Source: Eubacteriales Family XIII. Incertae Sedis bacterium
Lineage (GTDB): Bacteria > Bacillota > Clostridia > Peptostreptococcales > Anaerovoracaceae
Assembly (NCBI GenBank): GCA_031257215.1
Contig: JAIRPC010000076.1
Coordinates: 1 to 8,577, forward strand
Direction of reading: 5' to 3'
DNA: 8,577 nucleotides
Part shown: one piece after another, positions 1 to 6,246 of the stretch
How the letters are laid out: the number at the start of each line of letters is the position of its first letter
Position numbering within the stretch: position 1 is the first letter of the stretch
The notes under the pieces: model-generated
Seen by the model: only the letters and a program-made list of their open reading frames with translations
The model's database searches: none
What the model was told of the DNA's origin: nothing
Position numbers and translations under genes: made by a program

Positions 1-1471
1 ACTTCCCCGCCAGCGTGATGATCGGGTGGGAGAACACGTCCGTCTGCGGCGCTTCGGGCAGCTCTATCGGGTATTCGCCTGAGAAGCATGCCGTGCATGA
101 CGATATGCCCTCGTCCGCCAGGATTTTTCGCAATGTGTCTACCTTTAAATACGCCAAGGTGTCCGCGCCAAGCATTTCGGCAATGTCCTGTTCCGTCCTG
201 CCTACGGCTATGAGTCTGTCCTTGTCGGGCACGTCCGTTCCGAAATAGCAGGGGTATCTGAACGGCGGTGCGCTGACCCGCATATGTACCTCCGTGGCGC
301 CGGCCTCGCGAAGCGCGGTCACTATGCGCGCGCTCGTTGTGCCGCGCACTATGCTGTCGTCTATCAGCACGACGCGCTTGCCGGCTACGTTAGCCGCCAG
401 CGGGTTCAGTTTTAGCCTGACGGCCTGCTCCCTCTGGTTCTGGTGCGGCTGTATAAAGGTTCTGGCAATATACCTGTTTTTGATAAGTCCAACAATATTT
501 TGAAGCCCTGATTCCTCGGCGTAGCCCGCCGCCGCAGGCACTCCGCTGTCGGGCACCGCTACTACGATATCTGCGTCAACGCCGCTCTCCGTCGCGAGTG
601 CACGCCCCATCCTGCGCCTTGCCAGCTCCACGCTGGCGCCGTGGTGCACGCTGTCCGGGCGCGAGAAATATATGAACTCGAAGCTGCAAAACGACTGCTC
701 GGCCTTTAGCCCTGAGTCTATCGACGTCAGCCTGCCGTCCTCGACCATGATGATCTCGCCTGGCTCCACGTCGCGTATGAACTCGCCGCCTACCGCGTCT
801 ATCGCGCAGGTTTCGGAAGCGAAGATATAGCTCTCGCCGAGCTTGCCGAGGACAAGGGGCCTGAACCCGTTTGGATCCCTCGCCGCAATGAGCTTGCGCG
901 GGCTCATCGCGAGGATGCAGTACGCGCCCTTGATATGGTGCATGGCCCTGCGGACGGCCTCCTCAATGGAGTCCGACGAGAGGCGTTCGCGCACTATCGT
1001 GTACGCTATGATCTCGCTGTCCGAGGTGCCGCGGAATATGCCGCCTGCCATCTCTATCTCGTGCCGCAGGCTGCCCGCGTTCACGAGGTTGCCGTTGTGC
1101 GCGACGGCCAGGTTGCCCTTGATGTGGCTGACCGCCACTGGCTGCGCGTTCTCCACGTTGCTGTCTCCCGTGGTGGAATAGCGCACGTGCCCGACCGCCA
1201 TGCTGCCCGGCAGGGCGCTGATGGTCTCGCTGTCGAAAACGTCCAGCACCAGCCCCAGATCCTTGCGGCAGGTGATGACGCCCTTGTCGTTGACCGCAAT
1301 GCCGCAGGCCTCCTGCCCCCTGTGCTGCAAGGCGAACAGGGCGTAGAAGGTGTTCAGTGCTGCGGGTACGTCGGCGCCAGGCGGGGAAGCGATGCCAAAC
1401 ACGCCGCATTCCTCATGCAGCCCCGACGCATTGTTGTCTAATAGATTCTTCAAGTCAAAATTATTCATCAT
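1..1471 (-). CDS. purF: Amidophosphoribosyltransferase (PurF), 3' end cut by the window edge
   Basis: Catalyses the first step of purine synthesis in the cytoplasm: glutamine amide nitrogen is transferred to PRPP, giving 5-phosphoribosylamine. I translated the minus strand by hand; the frame is open for 490 codons to the window edge. The N-terminal class II glutaminase has catalytic Cys22 in EECGVFGI after a 21-residue propeptide, followed by LQHRGQEACGI and GHVRYSTTG. The phosphoribosyltransferase half carries the PRPP loop VVLIDDSIVRGTTS. Four cysteines (SETCAID, RYPCYF, SSCTACFSGEYP) match the 4Fe-4S ligands of B. subtilis-type PurF, so the enzyme is probably oxygen-labile. Only a short C-terminal tail should be missing. 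Two tandem in-frame ATGs (1471 and 1468) are possible starts; I chose 1471 because a weak GGA lies 9 nt before it. It starts 21 nt after the pyrG stop, so the two are probably co-transcribed. Identity is very secure. Confidence 0.97.
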   Translation of the reverse strand, partial: MMNNFDLKNLLDNNASGLHEECGVFGIASPPGADVPAALNTFYALFALQHRGQEACGIAVNDKGVITCRKDLGLVLDVFDSETISALPGSMAVGHVRYSTTGDSNVENAQPVAVSHIKGNLAVAHNGNLVNAGSLRHEIEMAGGIFRGTSDSEIIAYTIVRERLSSDSIEEAVRRAMHHIKGAYCILAMSPRKLIAARDPNGFRPLVLGKLGESYIFASETCAIDAVGGEFIRDVEPGEIIMVEDGRLTSIDSGLKAEQSFCSFEFIYFSRPDSVHHGASVELARRRMGRALATESGVDADIVVAVPDSGVPAAAGYAEESGLQNIVGLIKNRYIARTFIQPHQNQREQAVRLKLNPLAANVAGKRVVLIDDSIVRGTTSARIVTALREAGATEVHMRVSAPPFRYPCYFGTDVPDKDRLIAVGRTEQDIAEMLGADTLAYLKVDTLRKILADEGISSCTACFSGEYPIELPEAPQTDVFSHPIITLAGK

Positions 1472-1492
1472 AAATTATTGTCCAAAAAAGGC

Positions 1493-3103
1493 CTATTCCT
1501 CACGATATTTCCGCTTTGCGGCGTATTTCACGAGCTCGCGGAACAGCGGGTGGGCGCGGTCGGGGCGGCTCTTGAATTCAGGGTGGTACTGCACGCCTAC
1601 GAAATAGTCGTTGTCGGGCAGCTCCACCGATTCGACAAGCCTGCCGTCGGGGGACTCGCCGACTATCTTCAATCCAAGCCCCGAAAGCTTCTCGCGGTAG
1701 TCGTTGTTGAACTCGTACCTGTGCCGGTGCCGTTCGCCGATCTCCGCTTCGCCATACGCTTCTGCTAGTGCGCTGCCGGGTGCTATCTTGCAGGGGTATC
1801 TGCCGAGCCGCATGGTCCCGCCTTTCGGCAGGTTGCCGTGCTGGTCGGCCATCAGCGCGATAACAGGGTCGGGTGTGTCCTCGTCGAATTCGGTCGAGTT
1901 CGCCTGCGGCAGCCCCGCCACATTCCGCGCGAATTCGATGACCGCCGTCTGCATTCCCAGGCAGATGCCGAGGAACGGCAGATTGTTTTCGCGCGCGTAC
2001 TGTATCGCCCGCACCATGCCAAGGATACCACGCTCGCCAAACCCGCCTGGCACGAGCAGCCCATCCACGTCGCCAAGCAGCTTGGAGGCCGTGGCGTCGT
2101 TCACGCTCTCGGAGTCTATCCACCTGATTTCGACCTGTGCGCCATTCTCGTAGCCGCCGTGGAACAGTGCCTGCGCCACCGAATAATACGCGTCGTGCAG
2201 CTTGACGTATTTCCCGACCAGCCCGATCGTCACCAGGCGCTCGCGCTCGTTCACGCGCTTTATCATGGCTCGCCAGTCCGCGAGGTTTGGCGGGTCGGAA
2301 ACTATGTGCAGATGGTTCAGGACTATTTCGCTGAAATGTTGTTCCTCCAACATGAGCGGCGCTTCATACAGCAGCGGTATATTGCGGTTCTCCAACACGT
2401 GGCTTTCTTTAACATTGCAGAACAGCGCGACCTTGCGCCGAATGGAATCGTCTATGCGGCCGCGCGAACGCAGCACTATGATGTTCGGGAATATGCCGAG
2501 CGAATGCAGCTCGCGCACCGAATGCTGCGTCGGCTTGCTCTTGTACTCGTGCGACGCTTCGAGGTAGGGGATGAGCGACACGTGGATGGAGAGGCAGTCG
2601 CATTCGTCTTGCTCCATAATGATCTGGCGGATGGCTTCGAGGTAGGGCTGGGATTCGATATCGCCGATCGTGCCGCCGATCTCCGTTATGACCACATCCG
2701 CGTCGCTTGACTCGGCGGCGGCGTATATGAAGGACTTGATCTCGTCAGTGATATGCGGGATGACCTGTATCGTCTGCCCGAGGTAATCGCCGTTGCGCTC
2801 CTTGTTCAGCACGTTCCAGTAGACCTTGCCCGTGGTCAGGTTCGAGAATTTGTTCAGCTCTACGTCGATGAACCGCTCGTAATGCCCGAGGTCGAGGTCG
2901 GTTTCCGCGCCGTCCTCGGTAACGAAAACCTCGCCGTGCTCTATCGGGTTCATTGTACCTGGGTCAACGTTGATATACGGGTCAAGCTTCTGCGCGGTAA
3001 CCTTCAGCCCGCAGTCCTTCAGAAGCCTGCCGAGCGACGCGGCGGTGATCCCCTTGCCGAGCCCCGACACGACGCCCCCTGTAACAAAGATATATTTCGA
3101 CAT
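1493..3103 (-). CDS. pyrG: CTP synthase (glutamine-hydrolysing)
   Basis: Makes CTP from UTP, ATP and glutamine in the cytoplasm, the last step of de novo pyrimidine nucleotide synthesis. The 536 residues match the usual full length (about 535-545). The N-terminal synthetase domain begins MSKYIFVTGGVVSGLGKG, whose P-loop is at about residues 9-18, followed by KLDPYINVDPGTMNP and EHGEVFVTEDGAETDLDLGH. The C-terminal class I glutaminase starts near residue 290 and has the oxyanion-loop motif PGGFGERG (352-359), nucleophile Cys381 in FLGICLGMQ, and His507/Glu509 in QYHPEF, so the Cys-His-Glu triad is complete. The ATG is fixed by a perfect AGGAGG five bases upstream. It is the first gene of a probable pyrG-purF unit and follows a structured 231-nt leader/intergenic region. 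The stop is TAG. Nothing is missing from the active sites. Confidence 0.98.
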   Translation of the reverse strand: MSKYIFVTGGVVSGLGKGITAASLGRLLKDCGLKVTAQKLDPYINVDPGTMNPIEHGEVFVTEDGAETDLDLGHYERFIDVELNKFSNLTTGKVYWNVLNKERNGDYLGQTIQVIPHITDEIKSFIYAAAESSDADVVITEIGGTIGDIESQPYLEAIRQIIMEQDECDCLSIHVSLIPYLEASHEYKSKPTQHSVRELHSLGIFPNIIVLRSRGRIDDSIRRKVALFCNVKESHVLENRNIPLLYEAPLMLEEQHFSEIVLNHLHIVSDPPNLADWRAMIKRVNERERLVTIGLVGKYVKLHDAYYSVAQALFHGGYENGAQVEIRWIDSESVNDATASKLLGDVDGLLVPGGFGERGILGMVRAIQYARENNLPFLGICLGMQTAVIEFARNVAGLPQANSTEFDEDTPDPVIALMADQHGNLPKGGTMRLGRYPCKIAPGSALAEAYGEAEIGERHRHRYEFNNDYREKLSGLGLKIVGESPDGRLVESVELPDNDYFVGVQYHPEFKSRPDRAHPLFRELVKYAAKRKYREE

Positions 3104-3108
3104 CTTTA

Positions 3109-3114
3109 CCTCCT
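3109..3114 (-). promoter_or_regulatory. Ribosome binding site of pyrG
   Basis: AGGAGG on the minus strand, 5 nt before the pyrG ATG. It is the strongest Shine-Dalgarno site in the window and fixes the start codon. It lies 11 nt downstream of the second leader hairpin and outside its stem. Confidence 0.9.
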
Positions 3115-3125
3115 AACAAAGCCCG

Positions 3126-3157
3126 GGCCTGCCCCGAACCAATCTATGCGGCAGGCC
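3126..3157 (-). promoter_or_regulatory. Leader hairpin 2 upstream of pyrG
   Basis: A perfect 8-bp inverted repeat, GGCCTGCC (3157-3150) and GGCAGGCC (3133-3126), with a 16-nt loop. It sits between leader hairpin 1 and the pyrG ribosome binding site. No run of T follows it, so it is not a standard intrinsic terminator. A role as an mRNA stabiliser or part of a leader control element is inference. Confidence 0.55.
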
Positions 3158-3161
3158 GTCC

Positions 3162-3201
3162 CTCCCGCAAAAGTAGAGAAACCGTCCCCATGCGGGAGCG
3201 G
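3162..3201 (-). promoter_or_regulatory. Leader element 1 upstream of pyrG, two alternative stems
   Basis: Reading the minus strand, CTCCCGCA (3198-3191) pairs perfectly with TGCGGGAG (3169-3162) across a 21-nt loop. The same CTCCC can instead form a compact local hairpin at 3201-3182: CCGCTCCC with GGGGACGG and a GCAT loop, one C-A mismatch and one G-T pair. The two foldings exclude each other, which is the geometry of a leader switch. The sequence GGGACGG occurs twice, in the local arm and just past the long stem. No T tract follows. B. subtilis pyrG is known to be controlled by CTP-sensitive leader attenuation; whether this leader is related is inference. Confidence 0.45.
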
Positions 3202-3216
3202 CTTCAAAAAAACAAT

Positions 3217-3245
3217 ATCATAATTGGCGGCCCATAAGTGCGCAA
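3217..3245 (-). promoter_or_regulatory. Candidate promoter for pyrG-purF
   Basis: TTGCGC (3245-3240), a 17-nt spacer, then TATGAT (3222-3217). The -10 matches five of six consensus bases and the -35 only TTG. The expected start, about 7 nt downstream, falls in a T7 run (3212-3206), giving a leader of roughly 105 nt that contains both hairpins. Confidence 0.4.
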
Positions 3246-3321
3246 TTTTTCCTTTCAAATAATATATGCTATATGCGTCAGGCAGCTGAGCGCCGCCCGC
3301 GCTACAAACTCAATTGATTAT

Positions 3322-3330
3322 ATTATAACA
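3322..3330 (-). promoter_or_regulatory. Candidate extended -10 promoter just after pilT
   Basis: TGTTATAAT on the minus strand is a perfect TGnTATAAT extended -10 element, and a second TATAAT overlaps it by one base (3322-3317). No convincing -35 is present: 17 nt upstream is GCGCAT, inside the end of pilT. It could drive pyrG-purF from a start near 3315, or may simply be AT-rich intergenic sequence. Confidence 0.35.
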
Positions 3331-3334
3331 TATT

Positions 3335-4399
3335 TCACGCCCCCATGCGCTTCCGCATCAGCTCTGGCTGGGCGGCGTATGCGGCGGCGGTGTCCGCTGT
3401 TATTTTTCCTTCTTTATATAGAGCCAGAAGCCCCGCGTCCATAGTGGCCATGCCGTCGGCCTGGGAGGAGGCTATCACGCTGTCGATTTGGTGTATCTTG
3501 CTCTCGCGTATCATGTTGCGTATCGCGTCGTTGACCAGCATTATCTCAAACACGGGCAGAATGCTGCCGTCGGTGCTTCTGACCAGCTGCTGTGAAACAA
3601 CCGATTGCAGAACCATGGCCAGCTGTACGCGTATCTGCCCCTGCTGATTCGGCGGGAAAGCGTCGAGCACGCGGTCTATCGTGTTGGCCGCGCCTACCGT
3701 GTGCAGCGTCGATATGACGAGGTGTCCCGTCTCCGCGGCCGTCATGGCTATCTCTATGGTTTCGGAGTCGCGCAGCTCGCCTATGAGTATAACGTCGGGC
3801 GCCTGCCTGAGCGCGGCCCTTAGCGCCACCACATAGCTGTCCGTGTCGAGGTTGATCTCGCGCTGGCTGACTATGCTCCTGCCGTGCCTGTGCAGAAATT
3901 CTATGGGGTCTTCGAGCGTGATGATATGCCCCGAGCGAGTCTTGTTGATCCTGTCTATGATGCACGAAAGCGTCGTGGATTTCCCGCTGCCCGCGGGCCC
4001 TGTCACAAGCACGAGCCCTTTCATCTTCTCTGACTGGTCGAGAACGGTTTGCGGTATGCCGAGCGTTGCGGGGTCGGGCAGTTCGAACGCGACTATGCGG
4101 ATAACCGCCGCGACCGTGCCGCGCTGCATATATGTGTTCACGCGAAAGCGCGCGATATTCGGAAGCGAGAATGAGAAATCATCGTCGCCGCGCTCCTCGA
4201 CGCGAGACATGCTCCGCCCGCCCGCCATTCTGTATATCGTGCTTATCAGCTCATGGGTGTCGCTTGGCGCGAGCCGCTCATCGCCCATCAGCGTTATCTC
4301 GCCATTCACCTTGTAGGAGATTGGGCGCCCCGATATCAGGTAGATATCCGATGCCTTTTCCGCTGCGGCTGTTTTTAGCAATTCTTCCAATTGTTGCAT
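3335..4399 (-). CDS. pilT: PilT-type twitching motility / pilus retraction ATPase
   Basis: A cytoplasmic hexameric ATPase of the type II/IV secretion superfamily, normally powering pilus retraction. From the ATG at 4399 it has 354 residues, close to typical PilT. Motifs are complete: Walker A GPAGSGKST (134-142), Asp box TLEDPIEF (161-168), Walker B VILIGELRD (203-211), His box GHLVISTLHT (225-234), and AIRNMIRE (292-299), the PilT hallmark AIRNLIRE with one change. That last motif argues for PilT rather than PilB/ComGA. The frame is open 38 codons further, to a TTG at 4513, but AGGAG lies 8 nt before the 4399 ATG and the extra stretch is a low-complexity Ala/Lys/Glu sequence without a ribosome site, so I chose 4399. 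It is the last gene of the pilus-like cluster. No PilB partner is in the window. Confidence 0.93.
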   Translation of the reverse strand: MQQLEELLKTAAAEKASDIYLISGRPISYKVNGEITLMGDERLAPSDTHELISTIYRMAGGRSMSRVEERGDDDFSFSLPNIARFRVNTYMQRGTVAAVIRIVAFELPDPATLGIPQTVLDQSEKMKGLVLVTGPAGSGKSTTLSCIIDRINKTRSGHIITLEDPIEFLHRHGRSIVSQREINLDTDSYVVALRAALRQAPDVILIGELRDSETIEIAMTAAETGHLVISTLHTVGAANTIDRVLDAFPPNQQGQIRVQLAMVLQSVVSQQLVRSTDGSILPVFEIMLVNDAIRNMIRESKIHQIDSVIASSQADGMATMDAGLLALYKEGKITADTAAAYAAQPELMRKRMGA

Positions 4400-4407
4400 T
4401 CGTGTCG

Positions 4408-4412
4408 CTCCT
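4408..4412 (-). promoter_or_regulatory. Ribosome binding site deciding the pilT start
   Basis: AGGAG on the minus strand with an 8-nt spacer to the ATG at 4399. The upstream alternative TTG at 4513 has no comparable site, so this motif decides between the 354- and 392-residue versions. Confidence 0.75.
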
Positions 4413-4522
4413 GCTTTCTCTGCTTTTTCTGCTGTCTGTGTTTTTCCCGCGCCTGCGTACTCATCCGCGCTTCCTGCGTTGCCGCCGTCAGCCTGCCGCT
4501 TGCACCGCGCCAAACGTTGCCG

Positions 4523-4981
4523 CTATTCTATGATAAGCCGCAGGCTCTTGTCGCTTTTCCATTCCGACTTGTTCTGCACCTGCCACAGCTCACGCGTGAC
4601 TGCGCCGCCTGGCTTCGCTTGAAGCCTGACGCAGAGCGTCCTGTTGCCGTCTATCGGAACCTCGTAGGAAACGGTCACCGCTCCGCCCGACACCGCAGTA
4701 TCGTAGCCCGCGCCCAGCTTCGACTCCCACCCCGCGCCGCTCTTCGCCGCCTCCGCGACATCCGCGAGCTTTTCCTCTGCGGCAGAGTCTGCCTTGTAGA
4801 ATGCGGTAGTGGCGTCGGCTGTCTTCTGTGAGAGCTTCAAGTCGGCCTTGGCGGTCATGATGGACAGCGCGGCAAACACGACGAGAACCAGCACGACGAG
4901 TATCGCGATGACTGACGCGACGCCCATAGTCGTGCCGAACGTGCCTTTCTTTGAGATTTTGTTATTGACCTTATTCGCCAT
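4523..4981 (-). CDS. Small single-pass protein of the pilus cluster, PilX-like layout
   Basis: 152 residues. A basic N-terminus (KVNNKISKK) precedes one hydrophobic helix at about residues 19-41, then an alpha-helical stretch containing TAFYKADSAAEEKLADVAEAA, then a beta-rich C-terminal part of about 70 residues. A long N-terminal membrane helix running into an Ala/Glu-rich helix is the architecture of minor pilins, and the AFYKADSAAEEKL segment recalls the PilX pattern of A-F-x-A-A-E-A-A-L. I see no canonical G/FxxxE prepilin processing site. The start is supported by AGGTG 7 nt upstream. It overlaps the preceding prepilin-like gene by 11 nt. Its TAG stop is in the same frame as the following pilT reading frame, with no other stop between. 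Assignment as a minor pilin-like subunit rests on architecture and position. Confidence 0.7.
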   Translation of the reverse strand: MANKVNNKISKKGTFGTTMGVASVIAILVVLVLVVFAALSIMTAKADLKLSQKTADATTAFYKADSAAEEKLADVAEAAKSGAGWESKLGAGYDTAVSGGAVTVSYEVPIDGNRTLCVRLQAKPGGAVTRELWQVQNKSEWKSDKSLRLIIE

Positions 4982-5375
4982 ATGCTTTCACCTGCAAATC
5001 GTATATGCCCGACACTTCCATTCTGTCGTCGCTCCATCTGTCAACGGAGATATCCATGATGCGTATGCCGCCTGACACCGTTACTCTGGATGTGATTTCA
5101 TAAGCCGCCTGGCCATAGAAGTCAGGCAGCCTGTTCTTGTCGATCGGTATCCAATCCTTGTCGAACAGCAGCTCGCCGCCTTTATCCGCGCCGCCCGCCT
5201 TGAATTCCTCGGCGATAGACTCGGCTTTCAGCACCGCCATCGTCAGATCCTTCGATTCCTCGCTGAAACCGTACGCCTTTCCGAACACGTTCGTGCAGAC
5301 TGCGGCAGCGATCGAGAATATGAGTATGACCACCATCAGCTCGAAAAGGAAGATTGCCGTTTTTGATATTTTCAT
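4971..5375 (-). CDS. Prepilin-like protein with near-canonical processing site
   Basis: 134 residues. The N-terminus MKISKTA/IFLFELMVVILIFS has a short basic leader, then a hydrophobic helix with Glu at +5 if cleavage follows Ala7. Glu5 is the conserved residue of type IV pilins and pseudopilins, while the usual Gly at -1 is Ala here. This is the only one of the four small proteins whose signal fits a class III prepilin. After the helix (about 8-30) comes a helical SEESKDLTMAVLKAESIAEEF segment and a C-terminal domain of about 75 residues I cannot place. The ATG overlaps the preceding stop (ATGA), and an AGGAGGGG-like ribosome site lies upstream, so translation is probably coupled. It is probably a minor pilin/pseudopilin; processing by a PilD-type peptidase encoded elsewhere is inference. 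Confidence 0.78.
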   Translation of the reverse strand: MKISKTAIFLFELMVVILIFSIAAAVCTNVFGKAYGFSEESKDLTMAVLKAESIAEEFKAGGADKGGELLFDKDWIPIDKNRLPDFYGQAAYEITSRVTVSGGIRIMDISVDRWSDDRMEVSGIYDLQVKAYGE

Positions 5376-5848
5376 GACCCGCCCCTCCTTCCTATCGCCA
5401 GGCTTTTCCTCTCTCCCGCTGAGTTGATGGATGTTATTCGGACTAGCTTGCCGTCCATCTCAAAGCTCATGGATTTCATGTCCATTATTTCCTGGCCGCC
5501 GCCCGCGCTGATGTCCGCGCCCGCCTCCACGGTCGCTTCTCGCAGCTTGCCTTTCCATGCGTATATCCATGTTTCGTAGGTTTTGCGGTTGTCATATCTC
5601 TCGGTGACAACAAGCGCCGAGCCGCCGCCCTCTATCTCTCGCACGCTGAAATCAGAGCTGGCGCTTTGCCGCAGCTTTTCGGCTATGTAGACGAGGGATG
5701 TCCGCGTGTCGAAATTCGCCTGCATTTTTGCCGCTGAGCTTTGGTAGACTTCCGCGCCCAGCAGCGAAACGAATATGGCGGACAGGGCGAATACCCCTAG
5801 CAACAGGACTGTGAACAGCACATTTGCCACATGTTTTTTCTTGCCCAT
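5372..5848 (-). CDS. DUF4860-like membrane-anchored protein of the pilus cluster
   Basis: 158 residues. A basic start (MGKKKHVAN) is followed by one hydrophobic helix (about 9-31, LFTVLLLGVFALSAIFVSLL), then GAEVYQ and a helical TRTSLVYIAEKLRQ segment, and a beta-rich remainder. From memory the N-terminal pattern resembles DUF4860, a family of unknown function found in pilus-type clusters of Clostridia; I could not check this against a profile. No G/FxxxE prepilin site is visible. The start has a G-rich ribosome site (AGGGGG, 6 nt away) overlapping the TAG of the preceding gene, and the stop overlaps the next start in ATGA, so it sits tightly in the operon. Likely a minor pilin-like or accessory subunit on the outer face of the membrane. 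Confidence 0.72.
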   Translation of the reverse strand: MGKKKHVANVLFTVLLLGVFALSAIFVSLLGAEVYQSSAAKMQANFDTRTSLVYIAEKLRQSASSDFSVREIEGGGSALVVTERYDNRKTYETWIYAWKGKLREATVEAGADISAGGGQEIMDMKSMSFEMDGKLVRITSINSAGERKSLAIGRRGGS

Positions 5849-5858
5849 GCCCAGCCCC

Positions 5859-6191
5859 CTAGACCCCGTGCAGAGGCAACAGCTCTATGCTAGGCATCAT
5901 ATTCTCGCCTATTGCCTGGTAGTGATACACGTATTTGCCGCGGTCAAGCGCCAGCCCATAATTTTCTTCGAGGTAGCCGAGCGATTCGGGATACCGGCCC
6001 TCTATGGAATAACATTGCACCGTAGCGCGGATGATTGCCTCCTTGCCGAGCTTCATGCTCTCGTCCTGTTGGCTTTGGCCGAGCGAGGACATCACCTGCC
6101 ACATTAGCACGACGCAGGCGCACGCCGCCGCCGCGAACAGAAGCAGCTTCAGCCCTCCATATGATTTCTTTTCCCTGAACACCCTTGCCAT
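5859..6191 (-). CDS. Small pilin-like membrane protein with degenerate processing site
   Basis: 110 residues. The basic leader MARVFREKKSYGG precedes a hydrophobic helix (about 14-35, LKLLLFAAAACACVVLMW). Then come a polar helical stretch and CYSIEGRYPESLGYLEENYGL. The Y-x-x-x-G-x-YP-x-S-L pattern after the helix resembles the region following the pilin helix in GspG-type pseudopilins. A Gly-Leu junction at 13/14 could be a processing site, but the conserved Glu at +5 is missing. The start is supported by AGGA with a 7-nt spacer. The next gene follows 10 nt after its TAG. A possible 13-codon open frame precedes it. I infer a pseudopilin-like subunit; its exact role is unknown. Confidence 0.68.
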   Translation of the reverse strand: MARVFREKKSYGGLKLLLFAAAACACVVLMWQVMSSLGQSQQDESMKLGKEAIIRATVQCYSIEGRYPESLGYLEENYGLALDRGKYVYHYQAIGENMMPSIELLPLHGV

Positions 6192-6192
6192 T

Positions 6193-6234
6193 TCATGTTC
6201 CTCTCAGCGCGATCGTTTTCGCGTGTTTCTTCAT
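6193..6234 (-). CDS. Possible 13-codon leader ORF between pilC and the first pilin-like gene
   Basis: An ATG preceded by GGAAGG with a 7-nt spacer opens a frame encoding MKKHAKTIALRGT, ending in TGA only 1 nt before the ATG of the next gene. The GGAAGG overlaps the pilC stop codon. The peptide resembles a prepilin leader (MKK...RG) cut off before its FTLIE part. It may be a translational-coupling leader, the remnant of a frameshifted prepilin start, or chance. No expression evidence can be seen from the sequence. Confidence 0.25.
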   Translation of the reverse strand: MKKHAKTIALRGT

Positions 6235-6246
6235 TGCGCCGCCTTC

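Noticed and set aside
1838..2710. A 290-codon open frame on the plus strand
   Set aside because: It lies wholly antisense to pyrG, which has full family identity and intact catalytic motifs. Its translation resembles no family I know and is a by-product of GC-rich codons.
3287..3301. GC-rich inverted repeat AGCGC...GCGCT after pilT as a transcription terminator
   Set aside because: The stem is only 5 bp and no T tract follows on either strand.
4375..4464. A 29-codon minus-strand ORF (MSTQAREK...) with AGGAA before it, overlapping the pilT start
   Set aside because: Extremely Lys/Arg/Gln-rich and out of frame with the Ala/Lys/Glu stretch; it looks like a frame shadow of that low-complexity sequence and has no recognisable feature.
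4400..4513. N-terminal extension of PilT starting at TTG 4513
   Set aside because: No ribosome site precedes the TTG, the sequence is low-complexity, and the ATG at 4399 has AGGAG at good spacing and gives the normal PilT length.
4523..4525. TAG as a recoded sense codon joining the pilin-like gene to pilT
   Set aside because: TAG also ends pyrG, pilC and the 6191-5859 gene at sensible positions, so TAG works as a stop here; no recoding signal was seen.
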